From: Enterobacter sp. JBIWA008
GTDB taxonomy: Bacteria > Pseudomonadota > Gammaproteobacteria > Enterobacterales > Enterobacteriaceae
Assembly: GCF_019968765.1 (NCBI RefSeq)
Contig: NZ_CP074149.1
Coordinates: forward strand, 4,402,001 to 4,466,000
DNA: 64,000 nucleotides
Reading direction: 5' to 3'
The notes beneath the pieces were generated by a model. The model made no database searches, was not told the origin of the DNA, and worked only from the letters and a program-made list of their open reading frames with translations. The position numbers and the translations under genes are program-made. How positions within the stretch are numbered: position 1 is the first letter of the stretch; each line of letters begins with the position of its first letter. This document shows positions 18,161 to 26,449 of the stretch, in pieces.

Positions 18161-20065
18161 ATGATTGTTTTCTCCTCGTTACAAATTCGTCGCGGCGTGC
18201 GCGTCCTGCTGGATAACGCCACTGCTACCATCAACCCGGGCCAAAAAGTGGGCCTGGTCGGCAAAAACGGCTGCGGTAAATCCACCCTGCTGGCGCTGCT
18301 GAAAAACGAGATTAGCGCGGATGGCGGTAACTTTACCTTCCCGGGAAACTGGCAGCTCGCCTGGGTAAACCAGGAGACGCCGGCCCTGAGCGAACCGGCA
18401 CTCGACTATGTTATCGACGGCGACCGTGAATACCGCAAGCTCGAAGCGGAACTTCATTCTGCTAACGAGCGCAACGACGGTCATGCCATCGCCACCGTTC
18501 ACGGCAAGCTGGACGCTATCGACGCGTGGACCATTCGCTCCCGCGCCTCCAGCCTGCTGCACGGCCTGGGCTTCAGCAACGAACAGCTGGAGCGCCCGGT
18601 CAGCGACTTCTCCGGCGGCTGGCGTATGCGACTTAACCTGGCGCAGGCGCTGATCTGCCGCTCTGACCTGCTGTTGCTCGACGAACCGACCAACCACCTC
18701 GATCTCGATGCGGTTATTTGGCTGGAGAAGTGGCTCAAGAGCTATCAGGGCACTCTGATTCTTATCTCCCACGACCGCGACTTCCTTGATCCGGTAGTGG
18801 ATAAAATCATTCATATCGAACAGCAAACGATGTTCGAGTACACCGGCAACTACAGCTCCTTCGAGCGCCAGCGCGCGACGCGTCTCGCCCAGCAGCAGTC
18901 CATGTACGAAAGCCAGCAGCAGCGCGTGGCGCACCTGCAGAGCTTTGTGGATCGCTTTAAGGCCAAAGCCTCAAAAGCCAAGCAGGCCCAGAGCCGCATC
19001 AAGATGCTGGAACGCATGGAGATGATTGCCCCGGCGCACGTGGATAACCCGTTCCACTTCAGCTTCCGCGCGCCGGAAAGCCTGCCGAACCCGCTGCTCA
19101 AGATGGAGAAGGTCAGCGCGGGCTATGCCGATCGCATTATTCTCGACTCCATCAAGCTCAACCTGGTGCCGGGTTCACGCATTGGCCTGCTGGGGCGTAA
19201 CGGCGCCGGTAAATCAACGCTGATCAAACTGCTGGCGGGCGAGCTTAACCCGGTCAGCGGTGAAATCGGCCTGGCGAAAGGGATCAAGCTGGGCTACTTC
19301 GCCCAGCACCAGCTGGAATTTTTACGCGCGGATGAATCCCCGATTCAGCACCTCGCGCGTCTGGCGCCGCAGGAGATGGAGCAGAAGCTGCGCGACTATC
19401 TCGGCGGCTTCGGCTTCCAGGGCGATAAGGTGACTGAAAACACTGAGCGTTTCTCCGGCGGCGAAAAGGCCCGTCTGGTGCTGGCGCTGATCGTCTGGCA
19501 GCGCCCGAACCTGCTGCTGCTCGATGAACCGACCAACCACCTGGATCTCGACATGCGCCAGGCGCTGACCGAAGCGCTGATTGAATTCGAAGGCGCGCTG
19601 GTGGTGGTTTCGCACGACCGTCACCTGATCCGCTCCACCACGGACGATCTGTATTTGGTGCACGGCGGCAAAGTCGAACCGTTCGACGGCGATCTGGAAG
19701 ACTACCAGCAGTGGCTGACGGACGTGCAGAAGCAGGAAAACCAGCCGGAAGAGTCAGCAAAAGACAACGCTAACAGCGCGCAGGCGCGTAAAGACCAGAA
19801 GCGCCGTGAAGCGGAGCTGCGCACCCAGACGCAGCCGCTGCGTAAAGAGATTACCCGTCTCGAAAAAGAGATGGAAAAACTCAACGCCACGCTTGCTATC
19901 GTTGAAGAGAAGCTCGGCGATAGCGGCCTGTATGATCAGAGCCGCAAGGCTGAGCTAACGGACTGCCTGCAAACCCAGGCGAAGACCAAATCCAGTCTCG
20001 AAGAGTGCGAGATGGCGTGGCTCGACGCACAGGAACAGCTGGAAGCGATGCTGCAGGCTGAATAA
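18161..20065 (+). CDS. yheS: ABC-F family ATPase YheS
   Basis: 634 residues (E. coli 637). Two ABC ATPase domains are present without membrane segments: Walker A GKNGCGKST (about 34-42) and GRNGAGKST (about 346-354), with signatures SGGW and SGGE. Between them lies the ABC-F interdomain linker, and the C-terminal 100 residues form a charged coiled coil. ABC-F proteins act on stalled or specialised ribosomes at the E site; the substrate of YheS is not settled. In E. coli yheS is followed by yheT; here mdcR begins only 15 nt after the stop. Confidence 0.93.
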   Translation: MIVFSSLQIRRGVRVLLDNATATINPGQKVGLVGKNGCGKSTLLALLKNEISADGGNFTFPGNWQLAWVNQETPALSEPALDYVIDGDREYRKLEAELHSANERNDGHAIATVHGKLDAIDAWTIRSRASSLLHGLGFSNEQLERPVSDFSGGWRMRLNLAQALICRSDLLLLDEPTNHLDLDAVIWLEKWLKSYQGTLILISHDRDFLDPVVDKIIHIEQQTMFEYTGNYSSFERQRATRLAQQQSMYESQQQRVAHLQSFVDRFKAKASKAKQAQSRIKMLERMEMIAPAHVDNPFHFSFRAPESLPNPLLKMEKVSAGYADRIILDSIKLNLVPGSRIGLLGRNGAGKSTLIKLLAGELNPVSGEIGLAKGIKLGYFAQHQLEFLRADESPIQHLARLAPQEMEQKLRDYLGGFGFQGDKVTENTERFSGGEKARLVLALIVWQRPNLLLLDEPTNHLDLDMRQALTEALIEFEGALVVVSHDRHLIRSTTDDLYLVHGGKVEPFDGDLEDYQQWLTDVQKQENQPEESAKDNANSAQARKDQKRREAELRTQTQPLRKEITRLEKEMEKLNATLAIVEEKLGDSGLYDQSRKAELTDCLQTQAKTKSSLEECEMAWLDAQEQLEAMLQAE

Positions 20066-20080
20066 CACGCCGGGAGGGTT

Positions 20081-21013
20081 ATGAGTTTCGATATCACGAG
20101 CGAGATTACATTCCGCAAGCTCAGCATCTTCATGACGTTTATGGAGAAAGGGAATATCGCGCGTACCGCCGAAACTCTGGGCCTGAGCGGCGTGAGCGTG
20201 CACCGTGCGCTGCACACGCTGGAAGAGAACGTGCGCTGCCCGCTCTTTACCCACAAGGGGCGCAACCTGATTGCCCTGCCTTCCGCCTGGACGCTGCTGG
20301 AGTATTGCCAGGAGGTGATGCAGGTGATGGAGCGCGGGCTGGAAGAGTCCCGCAAAATTGCCGGAATCGGCCAGGGGCGGCTGCGCGTGGGCACGCTCTA
20401 CTCCCTGACGCTGGAAACCGTGCCGCGCCTGATTATGGGCATGAAGCTGCGTCGTCCGGATCTGGAGATGGATCTGACGATGGGCTCCAACGACACCCTG
20501 CTGCACATGCTGGATGAAGGCTCGCTGGACGCGATTCTTATCTCCATCTCCGAAAGCGATATCGACCGCAATAGCCTTGAGGTTCTGCCGCTGTTTCATG
20601 ACGACATCTTCCTTGCCGCACCGGCTTCCGCCACGCTGAATACCCGCGGACCCGCGGATCTGCGTGATTACAAAGACCAAAAATTTGTCGCTCTGGCAGA
20701 AGGGTTCGCCACGTATGCAGGGTTTCAGGAAGCGTTTCATATCGCCGGATTCGAACCGGAGATTGTTACCCGGGTGAATGACATTTTCTCGATGCTCAGC
20801 CTGGTTCAGGCAGGCGTTGGTTTTACGCTGATGCCGGGCAGGATGAAGAAGGTCTACGAGAATTCGGTGCAGCTGTTGAAGCTGGCGGAGCCGTACCAGA
20901 TGCAGCAGCTGATCGCGATTGTCTTTGCCCGCAACCGCGAGCAGGACCCTAGCCTGCGCGCGCTGGCCGCCGAAGGGCGGATGTATGCGCGCAGCTTGCA
21001 GGAGAGTGCGTGA
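20081..21013 (+). CDS. mdcR: LysR-family regulator of malonate decarboxylase (MdcR)
   Basis: 310 residues. The N-terminal winged helix-turn-helix (about 12-70, GNIARTAETLGLSGVSVHRA) and C-terminal substrate-binding domain are typical of LysR regulators. The context, immediately beyond mdcH, identifies it as MdcR, which in Klebsiella activates the mdc operon in response to malonate. It reads towards mdcH (convergent). It starts 15 nt after yheS with GGGAGGG upstream, so it may be partly transcribed from the yheS promoter. It has no visible promoter of its own. Confidence 0.85.
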   Translation: MSFDITSEITFRKLSIFMTFMEKGNIARTAETLGLSGVSVHRALHTLEENVRCPLFTHKGRNLIALPSAWTLLEYCQEVMQVMERGLEESRKIAGIGQGRLRVGTLYSLTLETVPRLIMGMKLRRPDLEMDLTMGSNDTLLHMLDEGSLDAILISISESDIDRNSLEVLPLFHDDIFLAAPASATLNTRGPADLRDYKDQKFVALAEGFATYAGFQEAFHIAGFEPEIVTRVNDIFSMLSLVQAGVGFTLMPGRMKKVYENSVQLLKLAEPYQMQQLIAIVFARNREQDPSLRALAAEGRMYARSLQESA

Positions 21014-21019
21014 TGCCTT

Positions 21020-21044
21020 GCCGGGTGGCGATGCGCCACCCGGC
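21020..21044. repeat. REP-like palindrome between mdcR and mdcH
   Basis: An 11-bp perfect inverted repeat (GCCGGGTGGCG with its complement, ATG loop) fills the gap between the convergent mdcR and mdcH. It is followed by an A run rather than a T run on the plus strand, and by AAGGC on the minus strand, so it is not a canonical terminator in either direction. Its GCCGGGT ends match the element at 57701-57728. Confidence 0.7.
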
Positions 21045-21052
21045 AAAAAAAC

Positions 21053-21949
21053 TCACGCACGAAGTCGCTTTGCCAGGTGTACCGCCACGTCCACCCCGCT
21101 GCGCTCCAGCGAAATGGTCTCTCCTTCCCACGCAGCCTGTCGCGTCAGGCAGGTCAGTACGCCGCCGGGCGGCATCTCGATCGCCAGTCGGGCTTCGCGT
21201 TCATTCGCTGAAATCATCGCCTCCTGCCAGCGCACCGTACGCGCCATGTTCATCGCCAGATCGTCGGCGATCTTTTCCGGCTGCCAGAGCACGCGGCCGG
21301 TACTGCCGCTCAGGTATGCGCAGCGTGGACGAGCCAGCGTGACGGACTCAAACGCCGCCGCCAGCTTTTGTGCCGGTTCCGCCAGCAGTACACAGTGGGA
21401 CGGCACGCTTACTGCCAGCCGTTTGGCCTTGCTCGCCCCTTTTGCCAGCGCGCGTGCAGCCACCTGCGCCATCCCGCCATCGCTTCCGGCAATCACGATC
21501 TGCGTTTCAGCGTTCAGGTTGGCAATATAGGTTCCAGTGCCTTCAATCAGCGTTTCCACCTGCGGCAGAGTTAAGCCCATAATCGCCGTCAAACCATAGC
21601 CGTGCGGCCAGGCTTGCTCCATCAAATCACCGCGCAGTGCTACCAGCCTCAGCGCGTCCGTAAATTCCAGCGCGCCCGCGATAACCGCTGCGGGATAGGC
21701 GCCAATCGATAAACCGCTCACAATGTCAGGCGACACGCCGCGCCGTTCGAGCTCGCGCGCCCAGGCCACGCCAGAAATCAGCAGGCACAGCTGAACCGCG
21801 CGGGTGTGAGTGAGTGAGGCTGCACTATCCAGCGTATCGACTTCGCTACCCAGCACCTCGCGTGCCTGAGCAAGCGTCGTTCCCGGCAGGTTTTGCAGCA
21901 TGCCTTCATGCTGCGTGCCCTGTCCCGGAAAGGTAAACAGTATTTTCAT
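21053..21949 (-). CDS. mdcH: Malonyl-CoA:ACP transacylase MdcH
   Basis: 298 residues from the ATG at 21949 (MKILFTFPGQGTQHEGMLQN); a frame upstream to 22030 lies inside mdcG and is rejected. FabD-like fold: the FPGQGTQ start, nucleophile Ser81 in the GLSIG motif and active-site His185 in VPSHC. In malonate decarboxylase it loads malonyl groups from malonyl-CoA onto the acetyl-less ACP (MdcC) so the cycle can begin. It is the last gene of mdcABCDEFGH, and its ATG overlaps the mdcG stop by one base (TGATG). Confidence 0.9.
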   Translation of the reverse strand: MKILFTFPGQGTQHEGMLQNLPGTTLAQAREVLGSEVDTLDSAASLTHTRAVQLCLLISGVAWARELERRGVSPDIVSGLSIGAYPAAVIAGALEFTDALRLVALRGDLMEQAWPHGYGLTAIMGLTLPQVETLIEGTGTYIANLNAETQIVIAGSDGGMAQVAARALAKGASKAKRLAVSVPSHCVLLAEPAQKLAAAFESVTLARPRCAYLSGSTGRVLWQPEKIADDLAMNMARTVRWQEAMISANEREARLAIEMPPGGVLTCLTRQAAWEGETISLERSGVDVAVHLAKRLRA

Positions 21950-22566
21950 CACTCCTCCCTGCGCCACGGATCCGCGACCAGGCACGGTCCGCGGCGGGTT
22001 TTCAGCAGCGTTTTGCCGTCGCGTAACCACTCCGTCAGCGCAAAGCCCCCCTCGGGCGTATCGACCTGCGTATCAACCCGGCACAATGCGCGGCTCAGCT
22101 GCGACTGCCATGCGCTAAAAGCATCGGGAGAAATCGGCTCAGGCGCGCGGATCAGCAGGTCAAGATCGCTGTCGGCATGGATCACCGGAATGCCGGTCGC
22201 CAGCGCATAGCCGGTACTGCCGGTAATGCCCCACGTCCACGGCCACGCCTGCTGAGTAAGCTGAAGCGCCACCTGAACCGGTGGCTGAGTTACAAACGGC
22301 GAACGCAGCAGATCGGCTGTGGCGCACAGGTCTTCAGGCGATACCACGCGCAGCACGTTTTCGGGCTTCACCCATCCGGCCGCCCGCTGGTCGCGGCGCA
22401 ATCCGCGCACGCCAACGGGAATACGGCCTTCACTATCAACATCACGCCGCACCACCACCGGCAGGCCAATATGCCAGGCCGCCTCCACCCAGGATTCGGT
22501 GATACCTTCCAGCGCGTCGCGCGCGGTAAGCCAGATGAGGTCGTGCGGGCGTAATGTTGGGGTCAT
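21949..22566 (-). CDS. mdcG: Phosphoribosyl-dephospho-CoA transferase MdcG
   Basis: 205 residues from the ATG at 22566 (MTPTLRPHDLIWLTARDALE); the frame back to 22617 lies inside mdcF. The nucleotidyltransferase motif GSTGYALATGIPVIHADSDL, with the two aspartates of DSDLD, is clear. In this family (CitX-like) MdcG attaches the 2'-(5''-triphosphoribosyl)-3'-dephospho-CoA group made by MdcB to the MdcC serine, creating holo-ACP. The start is 2 nt after the mdcF stop, and the stop overlaps mdcH. Confidence 0.88.
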   Translation of the reverse strand: MTPTLRPHDLIWLTARDALEGITESWVEAAWHIGLPVVVRRDVDSEGRIPVGVRGLRRDQRAAGWVKPENVLRVVSPEDLCATADLLRSPFVTQPPVQVALQLTQQAWPWTWGITGSTGYALATGIPVIHADSDLDLLIRAPEPISPDAFSAWQSQLSRALCRVDTQVDTPEGGFALTEWLRDGKTLLKTRRGPCLVADPWRREE

Positions 22567-22568
22567 GA

Positions 22569-23528
22569 TTACATTCCTGAAGTCAGCGAGATAAACAGCG
22601 GCAGCGACAGGATACACAGTACGGAGCTTAACAGCAGCACGGCTTCAGCATCTGGCGACTGCACGCCAAAGCGGTTACCGAACACCACACCGAAGAAACC
22701 CGCAGAAAGCGCAATCATCAGGATAGCGGTGATCGCCACGGAGCCATGCAGGCCGAAGATCAGCACAATACCCCAGGCAATCGCTGGCTGAATCAGCAGC
22801 TTGGCGATGGTGGAGGTGATCACCATGGTGTTGATCTGCAGCTTACGGGCAGAGAGGATCACCCCGGTCAGGAACAGCGCGGCAGCGGTCGCGGACAGTC
22901 CCAGCGGTTTAATCGCGGCAAGCACCAGTTCCGGCATTTTGATCCCGATGGCGGAGAGAATCACCCCCAGCAGCGGGCCCATCACGATCGGTTTTTTAAT
23001 GGAACGCCACATCAGCACCGGCAGCATGGAGAGCGTTGAGCCGGAATTATCCCCCTCGGTACGCGCTTTCTCACGCTCCAGGATCAGAAGGCAGAACGGC
23101 GTCATCAGCACTGAGCCACAGGCAATAGAGACCGCCACGGAAAGCGACGTGGACGAGCCTTCACCCAGCACGCTGCCCAGAATCGGCAGTCCAAGCGCCG
23201 CGTAGTTCGGTAATGCTACCGTCAGGGTCAGCACGGCCGCGTCCTGCGGGGATTTTTTAAAGACTTTCGTGGCGAGGAAGTAGATGACCGCATAGGTAAT
23301 CCACATCGCCAGCGTCAGCACCAGAATCAGCGGCGATTGCGCCACGATGCCGGTCCACGGGGTTTGCACGGTGGCGCTGAACAGCGCGGCAGGGAGTGCA
23401 AAATCCATCACGAAGATATTCAGCAGGGAAACGTTTTTGTTATCGACCATCTTTGCCTTACCGGCCCAGAATCCCAGCAGCATGATGACGAAAATCGGTG
23501 CAAGAGCATGAACAATTACGTAAGTCAT
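22569..23528 (-). CDS. mdcF: Malonate transporter MdcF (auxin efflux carrier family)
   Basis: 319 residues with about ten membrane helices, starting MTYVIVHALAPIFVIMLLGF. It belongs to the AEC (auxin efflux carrier) family, the type used for malonate uptake in mdc clusters. It sits between mdcE and mdcG. A 128-nt spacer with a GC-rich hairpin lies upstream, in contrast to the overlapping junctions elsewhere in the operon. AGGTGAT lies 4-10 nt before the ATG. Substrate is inferred from context. Confidence 0.85.
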   Translation of the reverse strand: MTYVIVHALAPIFVIMLLGFWAGKAKMVDNKNVSLLNIFVMDFALPAALFSATVQTPWTGIVAQSPLILVLTLAMWITYAVIYFLATKVFKKSPQDAAVLTLTVALPNYAALGLPILGSVLGEGSSTSLSVAVSIACGSVLMTPFCLLILEREKARTEGDNSGSTLSMLPVLMWRSIKKPIVMGPLLGVILSAIGIKMPELVLAAIKPLGLSATAAALFLTGVILSARKLQINTMVITSTIAKLLIQPAIAWGIVLIFGLHGSVAITAILMIALSAGFFGVVFGNRFGVQSPDAEAVLLLSSVLCILSLPLFISLTSGM

Positions 23529-23584
23529 AAATCACCTGTAGTAAAAAAAGTTTTAGCACTGGTGCGATGTTTATTATTTTTCAG

Positions 23585-23635
23585 GATGCAGGCTCCCACG
23601 CGGGCGCAGCGGGCGCGCCCACGGGGGTTTGCATC
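23585..23635 (-). repeat. GC-rich nested hairpin between mdcE and mdcF
   Basis: In the only long gap of the mdc operon, GATGCA and TGCATC at the ends (23585-23590, 23630-23635) enclose nested inverted repeats, GGGCGC/GCGCCC around a 7-nt loop plus CCC/GGG arms. In RNA it would form a stable intercistronic structure. An A-rich stretch, not a U run, follows on the transcript, so termination is less likely than mRNA processing or protection. Confidence 0.55.
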
Positions 23636-23656
23636 TCTGGCAGGTCTTTTTTTTAC

Positions 23657-24460
23657 TTACCAGCTGGCTCGCATACGTTCGCGCACGAGCGCCGAGCTGC
23701 GGCGGTTGTCAGCACCCAGACGATTTTTCAGCGTGGTGTCCTGACGAGCGTCACTGATGGCCTGTTGCAGCGAGGTTTTCACCTGAGCCAGATCGTTATC
23801 GGATGGGGCATCCGGATTGCTGATATCCAGCAGGCTGGAGAGCAGCCCCAGCGTGGCGTAGTTGCTGATGTCATACGCCATTGGCGGAATGGTCGCCGCC
23901 AGTTTTTCCAGCGCCTCGACGGTACGCAGCGTGATGCGCGCGGCGGACTCTTTGCCCATCGCGTGGATCAGCACGCCTTTGTCGTTAAAGGCGATCAGAC
24001 GGTTGGCCTGGTAGCCGTGCGCCAGGAACGCACCGGACATCGCCTTACCGACGATCAGGCCAATCACCGGGTGGCCTGCCAGGCGCGCGTTAGCATAGGC
24101 AGCAGCGGCTCCTGCCAGCGCCTGATGAATACCAAACGCCTCTTCGCGACGGCCATAGGCCTGGCTTGGGACGTCAATCACCGCCACAATCGGACGTTTA
24201 ACCGGCTTATCTGCGTCAGCGGCGACGGTTTCGCTGACCACTTTCGCCAGCGTCCATCCTTCCAGCAGGCCGACTTCACCTTTCGCCGCGCGCGGGAAGT
24301 GGTTGTTGGCATCCGGCACCACGGCCACAAAGCGCACCGCCTCACCGTTCAGCTCGCCGTCTGCCGCCTGCACGGATGGGCACAGCCCTTCGATACGTTT
24401 GGCGTTCGGGGCCAGAGTTTCCAGCCAGAGTTCGCCACGGCTCATTGAATTACTCATCAT
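23657..24460 (-). CDS. mdcE: Malonate decarboxylase gamma subunit MdcE
   Basis: 267 residues. Carboxyltransferase-like crotonase fold: segments VIGLIVGKAMSGAFLAHGYQ and AANAYANARLAG-type loops match acetyl-CoA carboxylase-like subunits. With MdcD it forms the decarboxylase that releases CO2 from malonyl-S-ACP and regenerates acetyl-S-ACP. Its ATG overlaps the mdcD stop (ATGA at 24460-24457). A second ATG follows at 24457, and either could be used. Confidence 0.88.
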   Translation of the reverse strand: MMSNSMSRGELWLETLAPNAKRIEGLCPSVQAADGELNGEAVRFVAVVPDANNHFPRAAKGEVGLLEGWTLAKVVSETVAADADKPVKRPIVAVIDVPSQAYGRREEAFGIHQALAGAAAAYANARLAGHPVIGLIVGKAMSGAFLAHGYQANRLIAFNDKGVLIHAMGKESAARITLRTVEALEKLAATIPPMAYDISNYATLGLLSSLLDISNPDAPSDNDLAQVKTSLQQAISDARQDTTLKNRLGADNRRSSALVRERMRASW

Positions 24461-25290
24461 TTCACCTCCCGGGCAAAAAGCGCGTTAATCTGTTCGGCAT
24501 CGGCCTGTTTGCGGGTGTCGAAATTCGTCAGGCGGTTCAGGTAATCGTCGTAGTTATCGGTGCGGTGTTTCGCCGGCACGCCTTTCGCAATCGCCTCATT
24601 CATCGCTGCCTTAACCGCATTCACGCCGTCGCCCACCAGCGCATCCACCAGGCCGCTTTGATAGCGCACTTCGCCGCCGGTCATGCTCCAGATAAACGGA
24701 CGGTCGCGGGAGTCGTACTCTTCGATGCCCGCCTCCTGCTCGATAACCTGCGGGCCGTTGAGGCCAAGACGCGCTTCGCGGGTCACAATCAGGTAGCTGC
24801 ACAGCGCTGCCGCAATGGACATCCCGCCGAAGCAGCCCACGGTCCCGGCCACAATCCCGATGACGGGCGTGTAGCGACGCAGGTCTACAATCGCCGCGTG
24901 GATATCGGCAATCGCCGCCAGACCGAGGTTAGCTTCCTGCAGACGCACGCCGCCGGTTTCGAGGCACAGCACGGCCTGAGTCGGAATGCCGTTGCGGTTA
25001 TCTTCCGCCGCCAGCTCCAGCGCTGCTGCCATTTTGGCACCGGACACCTCGCCCATGCTGCCGCCCTGGAACGCGCCTTCAATCGCGACCACGACCGCAG
25101 GCTGACCGTTGATGGTGCCTTTCGCCACCACCATGCCGTCATCGGCCTGCGGAACAATGCCCTGTGGCCCAAGCCACGGAGAGATAATACCTTCAAACGG
25201 ATCCAGCAGTTCGCGGTAGCTGCCGTCATCCAGCAGGGCCTGCGCGCGCTGGCGCGCTTTTAATTCGATAAAGCTGCTGTCATCACGCAT
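24457..25290 (-). CDS. mdcD: Malonate decarboxylase beta subunit MdcD
   Basis: 277 residues, starting MRDDSSFIELKARQRAQALL. It is homologous to the carboxyltransferase part of biotin-dependent decarboxylases; the glycine-rich VGCFGGMSIAAALCSYLIVT segment forms an oxyanion hole. With MdcE it decarboxylates malonyl-S-MdcC. It overlaps mdcC by 8 nt and mdcE by 4 nt, which suits a fixed subunit ratio. Confidence 0.9.
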   Translation of the reverse strand: MRDDSSFIELKARQRAQALLDDGSYRELLDPFEGIISPWLGPQGIVPQADDGMVVAKGTINGQPAVVVAIEGAFQGGSMGEVSGAKMAAALELAAEDNRNGIPTQAVLCLETGGVRLQEANLGLAAIADIHAAIVDLRRYTPVIGIVAGTVGCFGGMSIAAALCSYLIVTREARLGLNGPQVIEQEAGIEEYDSRDRPFIWSMTGGEVRYQSGLVDALVGDGVNAVKAAMNEAIAKGVPAKHRTDNYDDYLNRLTNFDTRKQADAEQINALFAREVK

Positions 25291-25582
25291 GGCTCACCCC
25301 CTCAAAAACCTGTTCGATGCGAATGCGGGCCACGCCCGGCGTCGCGCCGAAGTCATGAATAGTCAGTTTGCCTGCAGGCAGGCTGCTGACGGTTTGCAGG
25401 CGGTTGAACAGCGCCTCCCAGCGACCACGGCTGTTGTCGACTGAGGTGGTGATATCAATGGTTAACGTCTGGCCCGGTTCGGCGGTGAAGAGCACCTCCA
25501 TATCCCCGGAGCCGACTACCCCCGCCAGCGCCCTGCCGCTTAACGCGCGGCTGGCTGGCACGGTCAATGTGATTTTTTCCAT
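25283..25582 (-). CDS. mdcC: Malonate decarboxylase acyl carrier protein MdcC (delta subunit)
   Basis: 99 residues, starting MEKITLTVPASRALSGRALA. It carries the dephospho-CoA-derived thiol group on a serine, here most likely Ser25 in the VVGSGDMEV segment. The enzyme cycles acetyl-S-ACP to malonyl-S-ACP (MdcA) and back (MdcDE). It lies 9 nt after mdcB and overlaps mdcD by 8 nt. It is the smallest gene of the operon but full length. Confidence 0.9.
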   Translation of the reverse strand: MEKITLTVPASRALSGRALAGVVGSGDMEVLFTAEPGQTLTIDITTSVDNSRGRWEALFNRLQTVSSLPAGKLTIHDFGATPGVARIRIEQVFEGVSHA

Positions 25583-25591
25583 AACATCCTC

Positions 25592-26449
25592 TTAATGCTT
25601 TGAATAAGGCGATTCGACGCGGTCAAGAAACAGCGTGGCGGCAAGCAGGTCGGCAGCACCGCCTGGGGAGGCGTTTAGCGCCAGCATCTGACGGTCTAAG
25701 TTCGCCAGCGCCTGCTGGCCTTCGGGCGTTGCACAACCTCCGGCGTTCAGTACCGCACGGGCGCCGTCCTGCATGGCGTCCAGTCCCTTCAGCCCGGCGC
25801 GCGACAGCACGCAGGTGTCGGTGAGTGAGGTCATGATCGCCATCAGCGCGTCGAGCCTGGCCTGCGTTTCGCTGCTGCCGTTGAGGCGGCTGAGGCGAAG
25901 CTGCGGCAATGCGCGCTGCATAACGTGCGGGAACGCCTGCTGCGCTTCTTCACGCGCGCCCGGCACGCGGTAGCGGTGCGTGACGCGTAAACCCTTACTG
26001 AACACTTTCGGCGCCGCGTCATCCGGCAGCTTCGCCAGCTGCGCGGCGGTGCTGGCGACGTCTTGCGCCCTGGCATCGCCACCCAGCATCGCCACCGCGC
26101 TGACCAGCAACCCCAGCGCCCAAATCGCGCCGCGATGGGTGTTTACGCCACAGGTTGCAGTCATCATCTGCTGCTCGCCTTCGCGACCAAGTCGCCCGAC
26201 GGTTTGCCGAAGTGCGATATCTGCCGGGCGCTGCCAGCTTTGCAGCGCCAGCGCCTGAAACGTCGGGGTCAGGCTGTGCGCGGAGCGCTCCATCAGCGCA
26301 AGGGATAAATCGTGGTGCGCGCCACTCCCCCGACTGTCCACCAGACCGGGCTTCGGGCTTAAACGTGCTTCGTCAATCAGACACTGCGTGGCGGTTCGCG
26401 CCAGCCATTCGGCACCGCCTTCAACCTGAATCTGGGGCAGAAGTTTCAT
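25592..26449 (-). CDS. mdcB: Triphosphoribosyl-dephospho-CoA synthase MdcB
   Basis: 285 residues from the ATG at 26449 (MKLLPQIQVEGGAEWLARTA). A longer frame to 26497 is rejected because it lies within mdcA. CitG-like: the conserved LSPKPGLVDSRGSGAHHDLS segment (about residues 31-50) binds ATP and dephospho-CoA, and GVNTHRGAIWALGLL is present. It makes the prosthetic-group precursor that MdcG transfers to MdcC. The start overlaps the mdcA stop by one base (TAATG). Confidence 0.9.
   Translation of the reverse strand: MKLLPQIQVEGGAEWLARTATQCLIDEARLSPKPGLVDSRGSGAHHDLSLALMERSAHSLTPTFQALALQSWQRPADIALRQTVGRLGREGEQQMMTATCGVNTHRGAIWALGLLVSAVAMLGGDARAQDVASTAAQLAKLPDDAAPKVFSKGLRVTHRYRVPGAREEAQQAFPHVMQRALPQLRLSRLNGSSETQARLDALMAIMTSLTDTCVLSRAGLKGLDAMQDGARAVLNAGGCATPEGQQALANLDRQMLALNASPGGAADLLAATLFLDRVESPYSKH

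Noticed and set aside
21020..21044. Intrinsic terminator between mdcR and mdcH
   Set aside because: The stem is strong but no U run follows on either strand; listed as a REP-like palindrome instead.
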